In this document: positions 1 through 9,220 of the stretch, one piece after another
Layout of the letters: each line of letters starts with the position of its first letter
Position numbering within the stretch: the stretch's first letter is position 1
Origin: Arthrobacter sp. SLBN-112
GTDB lineage: Bacteria; Actinomycetota; Actinomycetes; Actinomycetales; Micrococcaceae
Reading direction: 5' to 3'
Assembly: GCF_006715225.1 (NCBI RefSeq)
Contig: NZ_VFMU01000001.1
Coordinates: 2,790,001-2,854,000 of the forward strand
Length of the DNA: 64,000 nucleotides
Notes under the pieces: model-generated
What the model was told of the DNA's origin: nothing
Database searches by the model: none
The model's input: only the letters and a program-made list of their open reading frames with translations
Made by a program: the position numbers and the translations under genes

Positions 1-1
1 C

Positions 2-1282
2 AAGGACATGGCCGGCCTCCTCCGCCCTGCAGCTGCCGCCAAGCTGGTCGCAGCCCTCCGCGAACGGTTCGACCTGCCGGTCCACCTGCACACCCACGAC
101 ACTGCGGGCGGCCAGCTGGCCACGCTCCTGGCAGCCGTCGACGCCGGTGTGGACGCCGTGGATGTTGCCTCGGCGTCCCTGGCCGGCACCACAAGCCAGC
201 CCTCGGCGTCGGCCCTTGTTGCCGCCCTGGCCCACACTCCGCGGGACACGGGCCTCAGCCTGGACGCGGTCAGCTCCCTCGAGCCGTACTGGGAGGCCGT
301 ACGCCGCGTCTACGCCCCGTTCGAGTCGGGCCTGCCCGGCCCCACCGGCCGCGTGTACAAGCATGAGATCCCGGGCGGCCAGCTGTCCAACCTGCGCCAG
401 CAGGCCATGGCCCTGGGCCTGGGGGAGCGCTTCGAAGCCATCGAGGACATGTACACCGCAGCCGACCGCATCCTGGGCCACCTGGTCAAGGTGACGCCGT
501 CCTCCAAGGTGGTGGGCGACCTCGCCCTCCACCTGGTGGGCCTCAACGCCGATCCCGCAGATTTTGAGGCGAACCCGCAGAACTATGACATCCCCGACTC
601 CGTGATCGGGTTCCTGTCCGGCGAGCTCGGTGATCCTCCCGGAGGCTGGCCGGAGCCCTTCCGCACCAAAGCCCTTCAGGGCCGGAGCGTGAAGGTCCGC
701 GACGTGGAACTCAGCGCCGAGGACAGCGCCGCGCTGAAGTCCGATTCGAAGACCCGCCAGCACACGCTGAACCGGCTGCTCTTCGACGGGCCCACCAAGG
801 ACTACCTGAAGAGCGTTGAGACGTACGGCAACATCTCCGTACTGGATACCCGTGATTACCTCTACGGTCTGCAGCGCGGCCAGGAGCACGAGATCCAGCT
901 GGAGAAGGGCGTGCGCCTGATCGCGTCCCTCGAAGCGGTGTCCGAGCCTGATGAGAAGGGCATGCGAACCGTCATGTGCACCCTCAACGGCCAGTCCCGG
1001 CCGGTCATGGTGCGCGACCGTTCCGTCGTGAGCAACGTCAAGGCCGCCGAGAAGGCCGATCCCGCCCAGCCCGGCCACGTTGCCGCGCCGTTCGCAGGCG
1101 CCGTCACCGTCACGGTCAAGCCCGGCGATGAGGTGAAAGCGGGCGACACGGTGGCAACCATCGAGGCAATGAAGATGGAGGCATCGATTACGACGCCGGT
1201 GGGCGGCAAGGTTGCCCGCCTCGCCATCTCCTCGGTGGAGCAGGTCCAGGGCGGAGACCTGCTGCTGGTCATCGAACAGTAA
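2..1282 (+). CDS. pyc: Pyruvate carboxylase, C-terminal part (partial)
   Basis: The open frame enters from the left edge, so only about 426 C-terminal residues of a protein normally near 1130 aa are present. Pyruvate carboxylase makes oxaloacetate from pyruvate and bicarbonate and refills the TCA cycle. The fragment starts inside the carboxyltransferase TIM barrel: HLHTHD is the metal-binding motif, followed by DVASASLAGTTSQPS and YKHEIPGGQLSNL. The last 75 residues form a biotinyl domain with the EAMKMEA motif; the biotinylated lysine codon is 1172-1174. The biotin carboxylase domain lies outside the window. A strong hairpin follows the stop. Oxaloacetate decarboxylase subunits share these domains, but the fused arrangement and sequence fit the single-chain carboxylase. 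Confidence 0.95.
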   Translation, partial: KDMAGLLRPAAAAKLVAALRERFDLPVHLHTHDTAGGQLATLLAAVDAGVDAVDVASASLAGTTSQPSASALVAALAHTPRDTGLSLDAVSSLEPYWEAVRRVYAPFESGLPGPTGRVYKHEIPGGQLSNLRQQAMALGLGERFEAIEDMYTAADRILGHLVKVTPSSKVVGDLALHLVGLNADPADFEANPQNYDIPDSVIGFLSGELGDPPGGWPEPFRTKALQGRSVKVRDVELSAEDSAALKSDSKTRQHTLNRLLFDGPTKDYLKSVETYGNISVLDTRDYLYGLQRGQEHEIQLEKGVRLIASLEAVSEPDEKGMRTVMCTLNGQSRPVMVRDRSVVSNVKAAEKADPAQPGHVAAPFAGAVTVTVKPGDEVKAGDTVATIEAMKMEASITTPVGGKVARLAISSVEQVQGGDLLLVIEQ

Positions 1283-1297
1283 CAGCCGGCACAACGA

Positions 1298-1335
1298 CGA
1301 GAGGGCCGCTCCGCACACGGGAAGCGGCCCTCTCG
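1298..1335 (+). terminator. Terminator after pyc
   Basis: A perfect 13-bp stem (CGAGAGGGCCGCT / AGCGGCCCTCTCG) with a 12-nt loop starts 16 nt after the pyc stop. The following tract is only weakly T-rich, so this is a GC-rich actinobacterial-type terminator. Confidence 0.75.
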
Positions 1336-1394
1336 CTGTTCCTGTCTGCGGGGGTAGGAGGCAGGCCCGATCCTCTGCGTGCTATTCCCCACGC

Positions 1395-1425
1395 CCCGCT
1401 AAGGCCGCTTCGCGGCGAGCGGGGG
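1395..1425. terminator. Hairpin between the convergent pyc and fadD genes
   Basis: A palindromic stretch reads CCCCGCT-aaGGCCGC-ttc-GCGGCg-AGCGGGG. It lies about 58 nt beyond the 3' end of the minus-strand acyl-CoA synthetase gene and may terminate its transcript. The symmetry is seen directly; the function is inferred. Confidence 0.4.
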
Positions 1426-1482
1426 CGCGGGGCCCCTTTTACGCACGCTGCCGGATCAGGCCTGCCTCCTGCTGGTGGCTGG

Positions 1483-3291
1483 CTAGGAGCGCGGGGCCGA
1501 GTACATTTCCTCGATCACGGTTTCAAAGTCCTTCATCACCTGCGCGCGCTTCACCTTCATGGAGGGCGTCAGGTGCCCGGAGGCCTCGGTGAAGTCCGCC
1601 GGGACGATGCGGAAGGACTTGATGGCCTCGGCCTGGGAAACCGATGTGTTTGCCGCCGTGATCAGGTCCTGCACTGCTGCCTTGACCACCGGATTCGCGG
1701 CAGCCTGCTCCAGGGTGGTGCCGGCTGGAAGTCCGTGGCGCTGGAGCCAGCCCGGGAGGGCTTCCTGGTCGAGGGTCACCAGGGCCCCGATGAAGGGCCT
1801 GTTGTCGCCCACCACCAGGACCTGCGACACGAGTGCGTCGGCGCGGATCTGGTCTTCCAGCAACGCGGGGATGACGTTCTTGCCCCCGGCGGTGACGATG
1901 ATCTCCTTCTTGCGGCCGGTGATCCAGACAAAGCCATCGTCGTCCACCCGGCCGATGTCACCGGTATGGAACCAGCCATCGGTGAACGCCTCCGCCGTGA
2001 GGTCTTCCCGCCGGTAGTAGCCCCGCATGACGCAGACTCCCTTGGCGAGGATCTCGCCGTCGTCGGCAATCTTCACGGCGTTCCCCGGCAGGGGCTTGCC
2101 CACCGAGCCGATCTTGATCCGTGACGGCGTGTTGACCGTGATGGGTGCGGTGGTTTCGGTGAGGCCGTACCCCTCCAGCACCTGCAGTCCGATGCCCTGG
2201 AAAAAGTGTCCCAGCCGCTCACCCAGGGGGCCGCCGCCGGACACCGCGTGGGCAACGTGCCCGCCCATGGCGGCCCGCAGCTTGCCATACACCAGTTTGT
2301 CGAACAGGGCGTGCCGGAGCTTCAGCCCCAGCCCCACCCGTCCATCCTGGCGGGCTTTGGAAAACGCGATGGCAGTTTCGGTGGCGCGGTGGAAGATGGC
2401 GCCCTTGCCGCCGTCCTCCGCCTTGGTCAGGGCTGAGTTGTAGACCTTTTCGAAGACCCTGGGCACCGCCAGGATGAATGTCGGCTCGTAGCTTTGCAGG
2501 TCGGCCAGGAGGTTCTTAATGTCCGGTGTGTGGGCCACGGTGGTTCCCGCAGCCATGGCCAGCACCGAGATAAAGCGGGCAAAGACGTGGGCCAGCGGCA
2601 GGAACATGATGGTCTTGGCGTTCTCGTGGACGATTTCGCCGATGATGGCCAGTGCGTTGTCCGAGAGTTCAACGAAGTTGCCGTGCGTGAGTTCACAGCC
2701 CTTGGGGCGCCCGGTGGTTCCGGACGTGTAAATGATCGTGGCAACGTCTTGGAGGCCGGCTGCACTTCTGCGTGACTCCAGTTCTTCGTCACTGACATCG
2801 CGGCCTGCCTCGCGGAGGCTGTCCAGGCCTTGGCCCTCGAGTTGCCACACATGCTGCACTGCCGTAAGTCCTTCGGCTGTGACGGCCTGGCGGATGACGT
2901 TCTCGTGGTGGGCGGACTCGCCGAAGGCGGCCACAGCGCCGGAATCGCCAAGGTTCCAGGCAACCTGGGAAGGGGAGGAGGTTTCGTAAATGGGCACCGA
3001 CACGGCCCCGGCGAACCAGATGGAGAAGTCGACGAGAGCCCACTCGTAACGGGTCCGGGACATGATGCCGACGCGGTCACCTGCTCCGACTCCGCTGGCA
3101 ATGAGCCCCTTGGCCAGTGTCTTCACGTCGGCGAGGAACTCGGTGGCAGGCACATCGCGCCACGAGCCTGCGGCATCCAGCCGGGAAAACAGTGCCGGGT
3201 TGCTGGGCTTGGCCGCCTGCCGCAACACCAGATCGGTGATGTTGGTTTCGGGTGGGACAACAACCAGGGGCGGAACACTGAATTCGCGCAC
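1483..3291 (-). CDS. Long-chain fatty acid--CoA ligase (FadD15-like)
   Basis: 602 aa, the normal length for AMP-forming acyl-CoA synthetases, which activate fatty acids with ATP and CoA for degradation or lipid synthesis. The P-loop-like A3 motif YTSGTTGRPKG lies near residue 190, GYGLTE in mid-protein, and DGWFHTGD plus GRKKEIIVTAGGKN near the C-terminus. The chosen start is GTG at 3291 with AGGAG six bases upstream. M. tuberculosis has fadD15 in the same neighbourhood near the acyltransferase and aroG, which supports orthology. Chain-length preference cannot be read from sequence. Confidence 0.93.
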   Translation of the reverse strand: MREFSVPPLVVVPPETNITDLVLRQAAKPSNPALFSRLDAAGSWRDVPATEFLADVKTLAKGLIASGVGAGDRVGIMSRTRYEWALVDFSIWFAGAVSVPIYETSSPSQVAWNLGDSGAVAAFGESAHHENVIRQAVTAEGLTAVQHVWQLEGQGLDSLREAGRDVSDEELESRRSAAGLQDVATIIYTSGTTGRPKGCELTHGNFVELSDNALAIIGEIVHENAKTIMFLPLAHVFARFISVLAMAAGTTVAHTPDIKNLLADLQSYEPTFILAVPRVFEKVYNSALTKAEDGGKGAIFHRATETAIAFSKARQDGRVGLGLKLRHALFDKLVYGKLRAAMGGHVAHAVSGGGPLGERLGHFFQGIGLQVLEGYGLTETTAPITVNTPSRIKIGSVGKPLPGNAVKIADDGEILAKGVCVMRGYYRREDLTAEAFTDGWFHTGDIGRVDDDGFVWITGRKKEIIVTAGGKNVIPALLEDQIRADALVSQVLVVGDNRPFIGALVTLDQEALPGWLQRHGLPAGTTLEQAAANPVVKAAVQDLITAANTSVSQAEAIKSFRIVPADFTEASGHLTPSMKVKRAQVMKDFETVIEEMYSAPRS

Positions 3292-3463
3292 TATAGCTCC
3301 TTTGATATCTGAAGTCCCGCGCAGGGGTTTGCCTAAAGACTAGTACCCCTGCAGGAACTGTGCAGTACACAAACCTACTGGCGAGTAACTTAGTCGTCAA
3401 TGGGCGCGGCATGCAGGGTCGATATGTCAAGACAATCCCGCGGCCCGCCTAGAATGGTGCACT

Positions 3464-4552
3464 ATGTACGGACCCTCGTCCGGCGATAAGGCCGGCCCCC
3501 TCAAAAGACCAGCGCCCTGGCGCCGCCGTCCCGCCACGCACCGGGCCGGGCAGCTGCACGGTGGTGTCGGCGGGCACCTTCGCCTTGGCCGCAAGGGACT
3601 TGCCATCGGGATCGACATCGGGGGAACGAAGGTGGCCGCCGGCGTGGTGGACGCCGAAGGCAGGATCCTCAATGAGGCACGGCGGTCCACTCCAGGGACG
3701 GATCCACGCGCGGTGGAGCAGGTCATCGTCGAACTGGTGGAGGAGCTGGGCCGGGGGCACCGCATCTGGTCAGTGGGCATTGGTGCTGCCGGGTGGATGG
3801 ACCTTGCCGGTGGAACCGTGCTCTTCAGCCCGCACCTTGCCTGGCGCAATGAACCGCTGCGCGAGAACCTCCAGCGGCTCCTGCGCCGTCCGGTGCTGCT
3901 GACCAACGACGCCGATGCTGCCGCCTGGGCCGAGTGGCGCTTCGGCGCGGGGCAGGGGGAGGACCGGCTGGTCTGCATCACGCTGGGCACCGGCATTGGG
4001 GGCGCCATGGTGATGGACGGCAGGGTGGAACGCGGCCGGTTCGGCGTGGCAGGGGAGTTCGGCCACCAGATCATTGTGCCCGGCGGTCACCGGTGCGAGT
4101 GCGGCAACCGCGGATGCTGGGAACAGTACGCATCCGGCAACGCCCTGGGCCGGGAAGCCAGGCTCCTCGCCCGGTCCAATTCGCCGATGGCCCAGGACCT
4201 GCTGGCAGCCGTGGGCGGACATCCCGACGCCATCACCGGAGCCGTCGTTACCGAACTGGCCTTGGCGGGAGATCCCGCATCACGGGAGCTGATCGAGGAA
4301 GTAGGCGAATGGCTGGGCCTGGGGCTGGCCAACCTCGCGGCCGCGCTGGACCCGGGCCTCTTCGTTATCGGCGGCGGGCTGTGCTCAGCCGGTGACCTGC
4401 TGGTGGAGCCGGCCCGCAAAGCGTTCGCCCGGAACCTGACGGGCCGCGGCTTCCGCCCGGCCGCAGGAATAGAGTTGGCGGCACTTGGCCCCAACGCGGG
4501 GCTTATCGGTGCAGCCGACCTGTCGCGGGTCAGCAGCCGCGTCCGCAATTGA
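3464..4552 (+). CDS. glk: ROK-family glucokinase
   Basis: 362 aa. It phosphorylates glucose to glucose-6-phosphate with ATP. The phosphate-binding DIGGTKVAAGV motif begins near residue 49, followed by LTNDADAAAWAEW and LGTGIGGAM. The ROK zinc signature HRCECGNRGCWEQYASG is intact. The N-terminus carries about 45 extra basic, proline-rich residues before the conserved core. The ATG at 3464 has no Shine-Dalgarno sequence but sits 8 nt after TAGAAT, a good -10 element, so a leaderless mRNA is likely. A later internal start would remove the extension. A second, polyphosphate-type glucokinase is encoded at 45.4-46.2 kb. Confidence 0.88.
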   Translation: MYGPSSGDKAGPLKRPAPWRRRPATHRAGQLHGGVGGHLRLGRKGLAIGIDIGGTKVAAGVVDAEGRILNEARRSTPGTDPRAVEQVIVELVEELGRGHRIWSVGIGAAGWMDLAGGTVLFSPHLAWRNEPLRENLQRLLRRPVLLTNDADAAAWAEWRFGAGQGEDRLVCITLGTGIGGAMVMDGRVERGRFGVAGEFGHQIIVPGGHRCECGNRGCWEQYASGNALGREARLLARSNSPMAQDLLAAVGGHPDAITGAVVTELALAGDPASRELIEEVGEWLGLGLANLAAALDPGLFVIGGGLCSAGDLLVEPARKAFARNLTGRGFRPAAGIELAALGPNAGLIGAADLSRVSSRVRN

Positions 4553-4580
4553 GGACGGCGGCAGGTCAGCGGGAAGGACG

Positions 4581-5141
4581 TTAAACCCTGGCGCCGTCGT
4601 CGTCCCCGTTCTTCTCCTCCGGCAGTTTCATGATCAGGTACACGGTCCCAAGCACGAACGCCGCAACAATGCCGACGATGGCCATCAGGGGCGCGGCGCG
4701 CCAGAACATGGCCGACAGCAGCAGTGCCACCGGTCCGCCCACCGCCCCAAGCCAGGCCAGCATGGTCAGCGGATCGGTGCCGGCCAGGCTGGGCGGCTCC
4801 TCCGGCACGAACTCCTCGCCGTCGTCGTCCACCTCATAGTCCCGCGGTCCCTCTGGGGTTTCGCGCGCGGCATCCTGCCCGCCCGCTGCCGTCTGGCGCT
4901 GCGCCGCGGATAATTCGGCGGGCGGTGCCGCCAGGCCCAGGGGGTCGAAATCGCGGAAGGAGGACTGCGCCGGCCTTTCCGGTGCGGCGGGTTCCGTCCC
5001 CGCCGCCAACTGTTCCCCGGGGTCCGGGGAATCGGGGCGAAGGGCCACCGTATCCGATTCGAGCCGTGCCACCAGGTCCAGCCACACGGCGTCGTCCTGG
5101 TTGGCACCCTGGTCCGGCTGCTCCGAGTCAGGCCTGTTCAC
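4581..5141 (-). CDS. Acidic hypothetical protein with two C-terminal membrane segments
   Basis: 186 aa with the GTG start at 5141, preceded by GGGAGG at good spacing; a longer frame to 5324 lacks such support and overlaps the upstream gene more. The first ~110 residues are Asp/Glu/Pro-rich and look disordered. Two hydrophobic helices follow (around LTMLAWLGAVGGPVALLLSA and LMAIVGIVAAFVLGTVYLIM), then a short charged tail. It overlaps the esterase gene by 14 nt and is probably co-transcribed with both esterases. I do not recognise the family. Confidence 0.8.
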   Translation of the reverse strand: MNRPDSEQPDQGANQDDAVWLDLVARLESDTVALRPDSPDPGEQLAAGTEPAAPERPAQSSFRDFDPLGLAAPPAELSAAQRQTAAGGQDAARETPEGPRDYEVDDDGEEFVPEEPPSLAGTDPLTMLAWLGAVGGPVALLLSAMFWRAAPLMAIVGIVAAFVLGTVYLIMKLPEEKNGDDDGARV

Positions 5142-5925
5142 TGCGGACCTCCCGTCCCGGACCCGCCGGCCCGGACTCCAGCACGCGCCGGACAAAGTCC
5201 ACGGATCCTTCAAAAATCCGGTCGGCGTCGTTGTCCAGTGTGGCGACGTGGTAGCTGTTCTCAAGCCGGACCACCTCCAGTGGGGCGTTGGCCAGCCCGC
5301 GCCGCAGGACATCCATGCTGGCATCGGACACCACGTGGTCCACAGTGGAGCGGTACACCTGGACAGGTGCTGTAACGCGGGGGAGGAGCCGGACGGTGTC
5401 CTTGAACATCTTGTTGAGCTCGTGGGCTGCGGCTACAGGGGTGCGGGCATACGCGCCCTCGTCCACCCCGGCTTTGAGGATGTCATTGCCAATGGACGGG
5501 GTGCTCTTCAGCACCAGCTTGAGGAGTGCGGCAAGCGATGCACGGGGATCATCAATCACGAGGCCGGGATTAACCAGGAGCACCCCGGCGACGGAGCGGG
5601 TAGCGGCGAGGCGCAAGGCCAGCGCTCCGCCCATGCTCAGGCCTGCCGCGAAGACCTGGTCGCACTCGGCATCCAGTTCCAGGAAGGCGTCGTCCAGGGC
5701 GCCGTGCCATTGCTGCCAGCGCGTCCGGGCGAGGTCCTGCCACCTGGTCCCGTGGCCAGGCAACAGCGGCATCCGGACGGCGAAACCGGCCGCGGCGAAT
5801 GCCATGGCCCAGGCACGCAGGCCGTGGGGGCTTCCCGTGAAGCCATGGGAGAGGACAACGCCGGTGCGGGCCCCTTCGCCGTTGAAGGCGCTGCTGAAGG
5901 GGCTGTGGTCCGGGCCGGACGTCAT
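5128..5925 (-). CDS. Alpha/beta hydrolase, carboxylesterase type
   Basis: 265 aa. An Est30-like alpha/beta hydrolase predicted to cleave carboxylic or monoacylglycerol esters. VLSHGFTGSP forms the oxyanion-hole region, GLSMGG carries the nucleophilic serine, and the TVDHVVS and ENSYHVATLD segments supply the Asp and His of the triad. The ATG overlaps the stop of the upstream paralogue by 4 nt (ATGA), indicating translational coupling. The real substrate is unknown. M. tuberculosis encodes a related hydrolase in the syntenic region near Rv2182c. Confidence 0.85.
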   Translation of the reverse strand: MTSGPDHSPFSSAFNGEGARTGVVLSHGFTGSPHGLRAWAMAFAAAGFAVRMPLLPGHGTRWQDLARTRWQQWHGALDDAFLELDAECDQVFAAGLSMGGALALRLAATRSVAGVLLVNPGLVIDDPRASLAALLKLVLKSTPSIGNDILKAGVDEGAYARTPVAAAHELNKMFKDTVRLLPRVTAPVQVYRSTVDHVVSDASMDVLRRGLANAPLEVVRLENSYHVATLDNDADRIFEGSVDFVRRVLESGPAGPGREVRSEQA

Positions 5926-6710
5926 GTCGTCTCCAAAGTGCTGGTTCGGCGGGCATGGGCGGCGACGAAATCTGCCGACCCGGCGAAAATTGCGGGCGCG
6001 TCAACGTCCAGAGTAGCCACATGACCGCTGCTGGCAAGGTCGGTCACGTCTGAGAGGTTCGCGCCCAGGCCTTTGCGCAGCAGCGCCAGCGACGTAGGCG
6101 GAACAACGGCATCGGTGCGCGACTTGAAGACCTGCACGGGGGCGTCCACGCGGGGCAGTCCGCGTACGGCTGCCCCGAAGAGTTTCTTGAGCTCATGCAC
6201 GGCAGCCAGCGGAGTCAATGAATAGTCGCCGTCGTCCGTCGCTGGTGCCCCGGTCTGGTCCTCCTGGATCGGGACGGTGGTCCGCTGGAAGTACTTCAGG
6301 AGGCCGATGATCCGCACCCGCCGGTCATAAAAGCTCAGGCCCGGGTTGACTACGCTCACCCCGGCGACTGGGTGGCGGGACGCCGCGAGCAGTGCGATGG
6401 CACCGCCCATCGACAGGCCGGCGGTGAAGCAGGTGTCGGTCCGCCCTGCCAGCTCCAGGAGCGCCGCTTCGTAGCTGCGGTACCAGTCCTTCCAGCCGGT
6501 CCGGGCAAGCTGGCGCCAGTCTGTGCCGTGGCCGGGCAACAGGGGGACGGACACGGCATACCCCAGCTCCGCCAGGTGCTGCGCCCACGGCATGATGCTC
6601 AGCGGGCTGCCAGTGAATCCGTGGCACATGGCCACGCCGATGCGGGCATTGGCGCCGTGGCCTGGATAGCTGAAAGCGGCCGGACGGGACGGGGTGCTGC
6701 TTTCAGTCAT
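5922..6710 (-). CDS. Alpha/beta hydrolase, tandem paralogue
   Basis: 262 aa, clearly a duplicate of the next gene downstream. Shared blocks include CHGFTGSPLS, PLLPGHGTDW, GLSMGGAIAL, VVNPGL and SSGHVATLDVDAPAIF. The serine nucleophile, the FKSRTDAVVP aspartate and the final histidine are all present, so both copies look catalytically competent. It is first in a three-gene minus-strand operon (hydrolase, hydrolase, membrane protein). Divergent transcription from the acyltransferase leaves 111 nt of shared upstream DNA. Confidence 0.85.
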   Translation of the reverse strand: MTESSTPSRPAAFSYPGHGANARIGVAMCHGFTGSPLSIMPWAQHLAELGYAVSVPLLPGHGTDWRQLARTGWKDWYRSYEAALLELAGRTDTCFTAGLSMGGAIALLAASRHPVAGVSVVNPGLSFYDRRVRIIGLLKYFQRTTVPIQEDQTGAPATDDGDYSLTPLAAVHELKKLFGAAVRGLPRVDAPVQVFKSRTDAVVPPTSLALLRKGLGANLSDVTDLASSGHVATLDVDAPAIFAGSADFVAAHARRTSTLETT

Positions 6711-6821
6711 GACTCCATCGTGTCACTGTTCCAGCCAAATCTCACTAGAGTAGGGTTGCATTGAATCGCTGGCCAGGCCCGATGCAGGGCCTGGGGGCTG
6801 CCTTCCGGAGAGGTTCACCAC

Positions 6822-7661
6822 GTGTTCTATTGGGTCATGAAAAGGATCTTCCTCGGTCCGGTGATCAAGCTGCTGTTCCGGCCCTGGGTCAAGGGCCTGG
6901 ACAATATTCCGGCCCAGGGGGCCGCCATCATCGCCTCCAACCACCTGTCGTTTTCCGACTCCATCTTCATGCCGCTCATGGTGCGGCGGCCCGTGGTCTT
7001 CCTGGCAAAGTCCGAATACTTCACGGGCACGGGAATCAAGGGCAGGCTGACGGCGGCGTTCTTCCGCCTCACCAACCAGTTGCCCATGGACCGGTCCGGA
7101 GGCGCTGCCTCAGCCGCATCCCTGAACGCCGGCATGGAAGTCCTCAACGCAGGCGGCCTGCTGGGCATCTACCCCGAGGGCACCCGCAGCCCCGACGCGC
7201 GCTTATACCGCGGCAAGGTGGGCGTGGCCAGGCTGGCCCTGGAGGCCGGGGTCCCGGTGATTCCGGTTGCCATGATCGGCACCGACAAGGTCCAGCCCAT
7301 CGGCAAGCGGCTGCCCAACATCCGAAGGATCGGGATGATCTTCGGTGAACCGCTGGATTTCAGCCAGTACCGGGAGCAGGCGGAGGACAGGACGGTCCAG
7401 CGCAAGGTCACCGATGACATCATGACGCACCTGATGAAGCTGTCCGGGCAGGAATACGTGGACGAATACGCCGCCGTGGTGAAGCTCCGGCTCGCCGGCA
7501 AGCATGGAGAACCCGTGGCTACTGCCGAGCCGCTTGCCGCCCCCGTGGCGTCCGAAGGCAGGTTTGTCCAGGACGCCGGTTCCGGCAGTCCGGCCACCGG
7601 GCACTCCGGTGCAAAAGACGGCGCAGGGGAGGACGACGCCGGCACGTCAGCGGCAGGGTAG
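6822..7661 (+). CDS. plsC: 1-acyl-sn-glycerol-3-phosphate acyltransferase (PlsC family)
   Basis: 279 aa. It transfers a fatty acyl chain to lysophosphatidic acid in phospholipid synthesis at the membrane. The catalytic NHLSFSD (NHxxxxD) motif lies near residue 46 and the glycerol-phosphate-binding EGTRSPD motif near residue 125. The start is GTG with GGAGAGG upstream. The last ~55 residues are low-complexity (Ala, Gly, Ser, Asp) and probably not part of the fold. Its place next to aroG matches Rv2182c of M. tuberculosis. Exact acyl acceptor not proven. Confidence 0.9.
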   Translation: MFYWVMKRIFLGPVIKLLFRPWVKGLDNIPAQGAAIIASNHLSFSDSIFMPLMVRRPVVFLAKSEYFTGTGIKGRLTAAFFRLTNQLPMDRSGGAASAASLNAGMEVLNAGGLLGIYPEGTRSPDARLYRGKVGVARLALEAGVPVIPVAMIGTDKVQPIGKRLPNIRRIGMIFGEPLDFSQYREQAEDRTVQRKVTDDIMTHLMKLSGQEYVDEYAAVVKLRLAGKHGEPVATAEPLAAPVASEGRFVQDAGSGSPATGHSGAKDGAGEDDAGTSAAG

Positions 7662-7759
7662 CGGAACCTTCCGCGGGACGCGCCACGGTTGTGACGGCGA
7701 CAGCGGGCAGCGTGACGGCCCGGTGCCCGGCGGTGCCGCCCTGCCGTTAGTCTTAGAGG

Positions 7760-9151
7760 GTGACTGAGCTATCTGCAAAACCCGTCTTTTCGCTGTCCAG
7801 CACCGCCCAGAGTGGAGCCGCCAACTATCCCGGACTGGACCACTGGCGGGACCTTCCCATCTCCCAGCAGCCCAGTTGGCAGGACCGGGATGTTTTCGAG
7901 GCGTCGGTAAAGGAACTGTCCGCCCTCCCGCCGCTGGTGTTTGCCGGCGAAGTGGACGTCCTGCGTGAGCGCCTGGCTGCTGCTGCCCAGGGCAAGGCGT
8001 TCCTGCTGCAGGGCGGTGACTGCGCCGAAACCTTCGAGGCCGCCACGGCTGACAAGATCAGCGCCCGCGTCAAGACCATCCTCCAGATGGCGGTGGTGCT
8101 CACCTACGGCGCAGCGATGCCCGTCATCAAGATGGGCCGGATGGCAGGCCAGTTCGCCAAGCCCCGCTCCTCCAATGACGAAACCCGTGACGGGGTTACC
8201 CTGCCCGCCTACCGCGGCGACATCGTCAACGGCTACGACTTCACCCCCGAGTCACGGGGGCACGACGCATCCAGGATGCTGCGCGCCTACCACACCTCCG
8301 CGTCCACGCTGAACCTGATCCGGGCCTTCACGCAGGGTGGCTTTGCGGACCTGCGCTCCGTGCACCAGTGGAACAAGGGCTTCACCGAAAACCCGGCCCA
8401 CGCCCGCTACGAGTCCCTGGCGCGGGACATCGACCGGGCCATCAAGTTCATGGCGTCCTGCGGTGCCGATTTCGAAGCACTCAAGCGGGTGGAGTTCTTC
8501 GCAAGCCACGAGGCCCTGCTGCTCGATTACGAACGCGCCCTGACCCGCATCGACTCCCGCACCGGCTTCCCCTACGACACCTCGGCGCACTTCCTCTGGA
8601 TCGGGGAGCGCACCCGCGAGCTGGACCACGCCCACGTCGATTTCCTGTCACGGGTGCGAAACCCCATCGGCGTCAAGCTCGGGCCCTCCACCACCGGTGA
8701 TGACGCCCTCCGCCTCATTGACAAGCTGGACCCGGAGCGCGAACCCGGCCGGCTCACCTTCATTACCCGCATGGGCGCCGGCAACATCCGCGAAAAGCTG
8801 CCGGCCGTCGTCGAAAAGGTCACCGCTTCCGGCGCCCAGGTCCTCTGGGTCACGGACCCCATGCACGGCAACACCGTCACGTCGCCCAACGGGTACAAGA
8901 CGCGCAATTTCGACGACGTCATTGACGAGGTGCGCGGCTTCTTCGAGGTGCACCACGGGCTGGGGACGGTGCCGGGCGGCCTGCACGTTGAGATGACCGG
9001 TGACGACGTCGCCGAGTGCCTGGGCGGCGCGGACCCGATCGACCAGGAGGCCTTCCTGGACCGCTACGAGTCGGTCTGCGATCCCCGCCTGAACCACATG
9101 CAGTCGCTTGAGATGGCGTTCCTGGTGGCCGGCGCCCTCGCCAAGCACTAG
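7760..9151 (+). CDS. aroG: 3-deoxy-7-phosphoheptulonate synthase, class II
   Basis: 463 aa. The first step of the shikimate pathway: phosphoenolpyruvate plus erythrose-4-phosphate gives DAHP. It belongs to the plant-like class II (AroAII) family: LLQGGDCAETF binds metal and substrate, followed by KMGRMAGQFAKPRS, GDIVNGYDF, KLGPSTT and WVTDPMHGNT. The start is GTG at 7760. The upstream sequence TAGTCT-TAGAGG-GTG leaves almost no leader, so a leaderless or near-leaderless transcript is possible. It is convergent with the PASTA kinase and separated from it by a strong terminator. Confidence 0.96.
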   Translation: MTELSAKPVFSLSSTAQSGAANYPGLDHWRDLPISQQPSWQDRDVFEASVKELSALPPLVFAGEVDVLRERLAAAAQGKAFLLQGGDCAETFEAATADKISARVKTILQMAVVLTYGAAMPVIKMGRMAGQFAKPRSSNDETRDGVTLPAYRGDIVNGYDFTPESRGHDASRMLRAYHTSASTLNLIRAFTQGGFADLRSVHQWNKGFTENPAHARYESLARDIDRAIKFMASCGADFEALKRVEFFASHEALLLDYERALTRIDSRTGFPYDTSAHFLWIGERTRELDHAHVDFLSRVRNPIGVKLGPSTTGDDALRLIDKLDPEREPGRLTFITRMGAGNIREKLPAVVEKVTASGAQVLWVTDPMHGNTVTSPNGYKTRNFDDVIDEVRGFFEVHHGLGTVPGGLHVEMTGDDVAECLGGADPIDQEAFLDRYESVCDPRLNHMQSLEMAFLVAGALAKH

Positions 9152-9170
9152 GACCGGAGCAACACACCGG

Positions 9171-9205
9171 GAAAGGGTGGGCCGGCGCTGCCGGCCCACC
9201 CTTTC
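9171..9205. terminator. Bidirectional terminator between aroG and pknL
   Basis: A perfect 16-bp inverted repeat (GAAAGGGTGGGCCGGC / GCCGGCCCACCCTTTC) with a 3-nt loop lies between two convergent genes and can serve both strands. Confidence 0.85.
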
Positions 9206-9220
9206 CTGCAGGACCCGGGG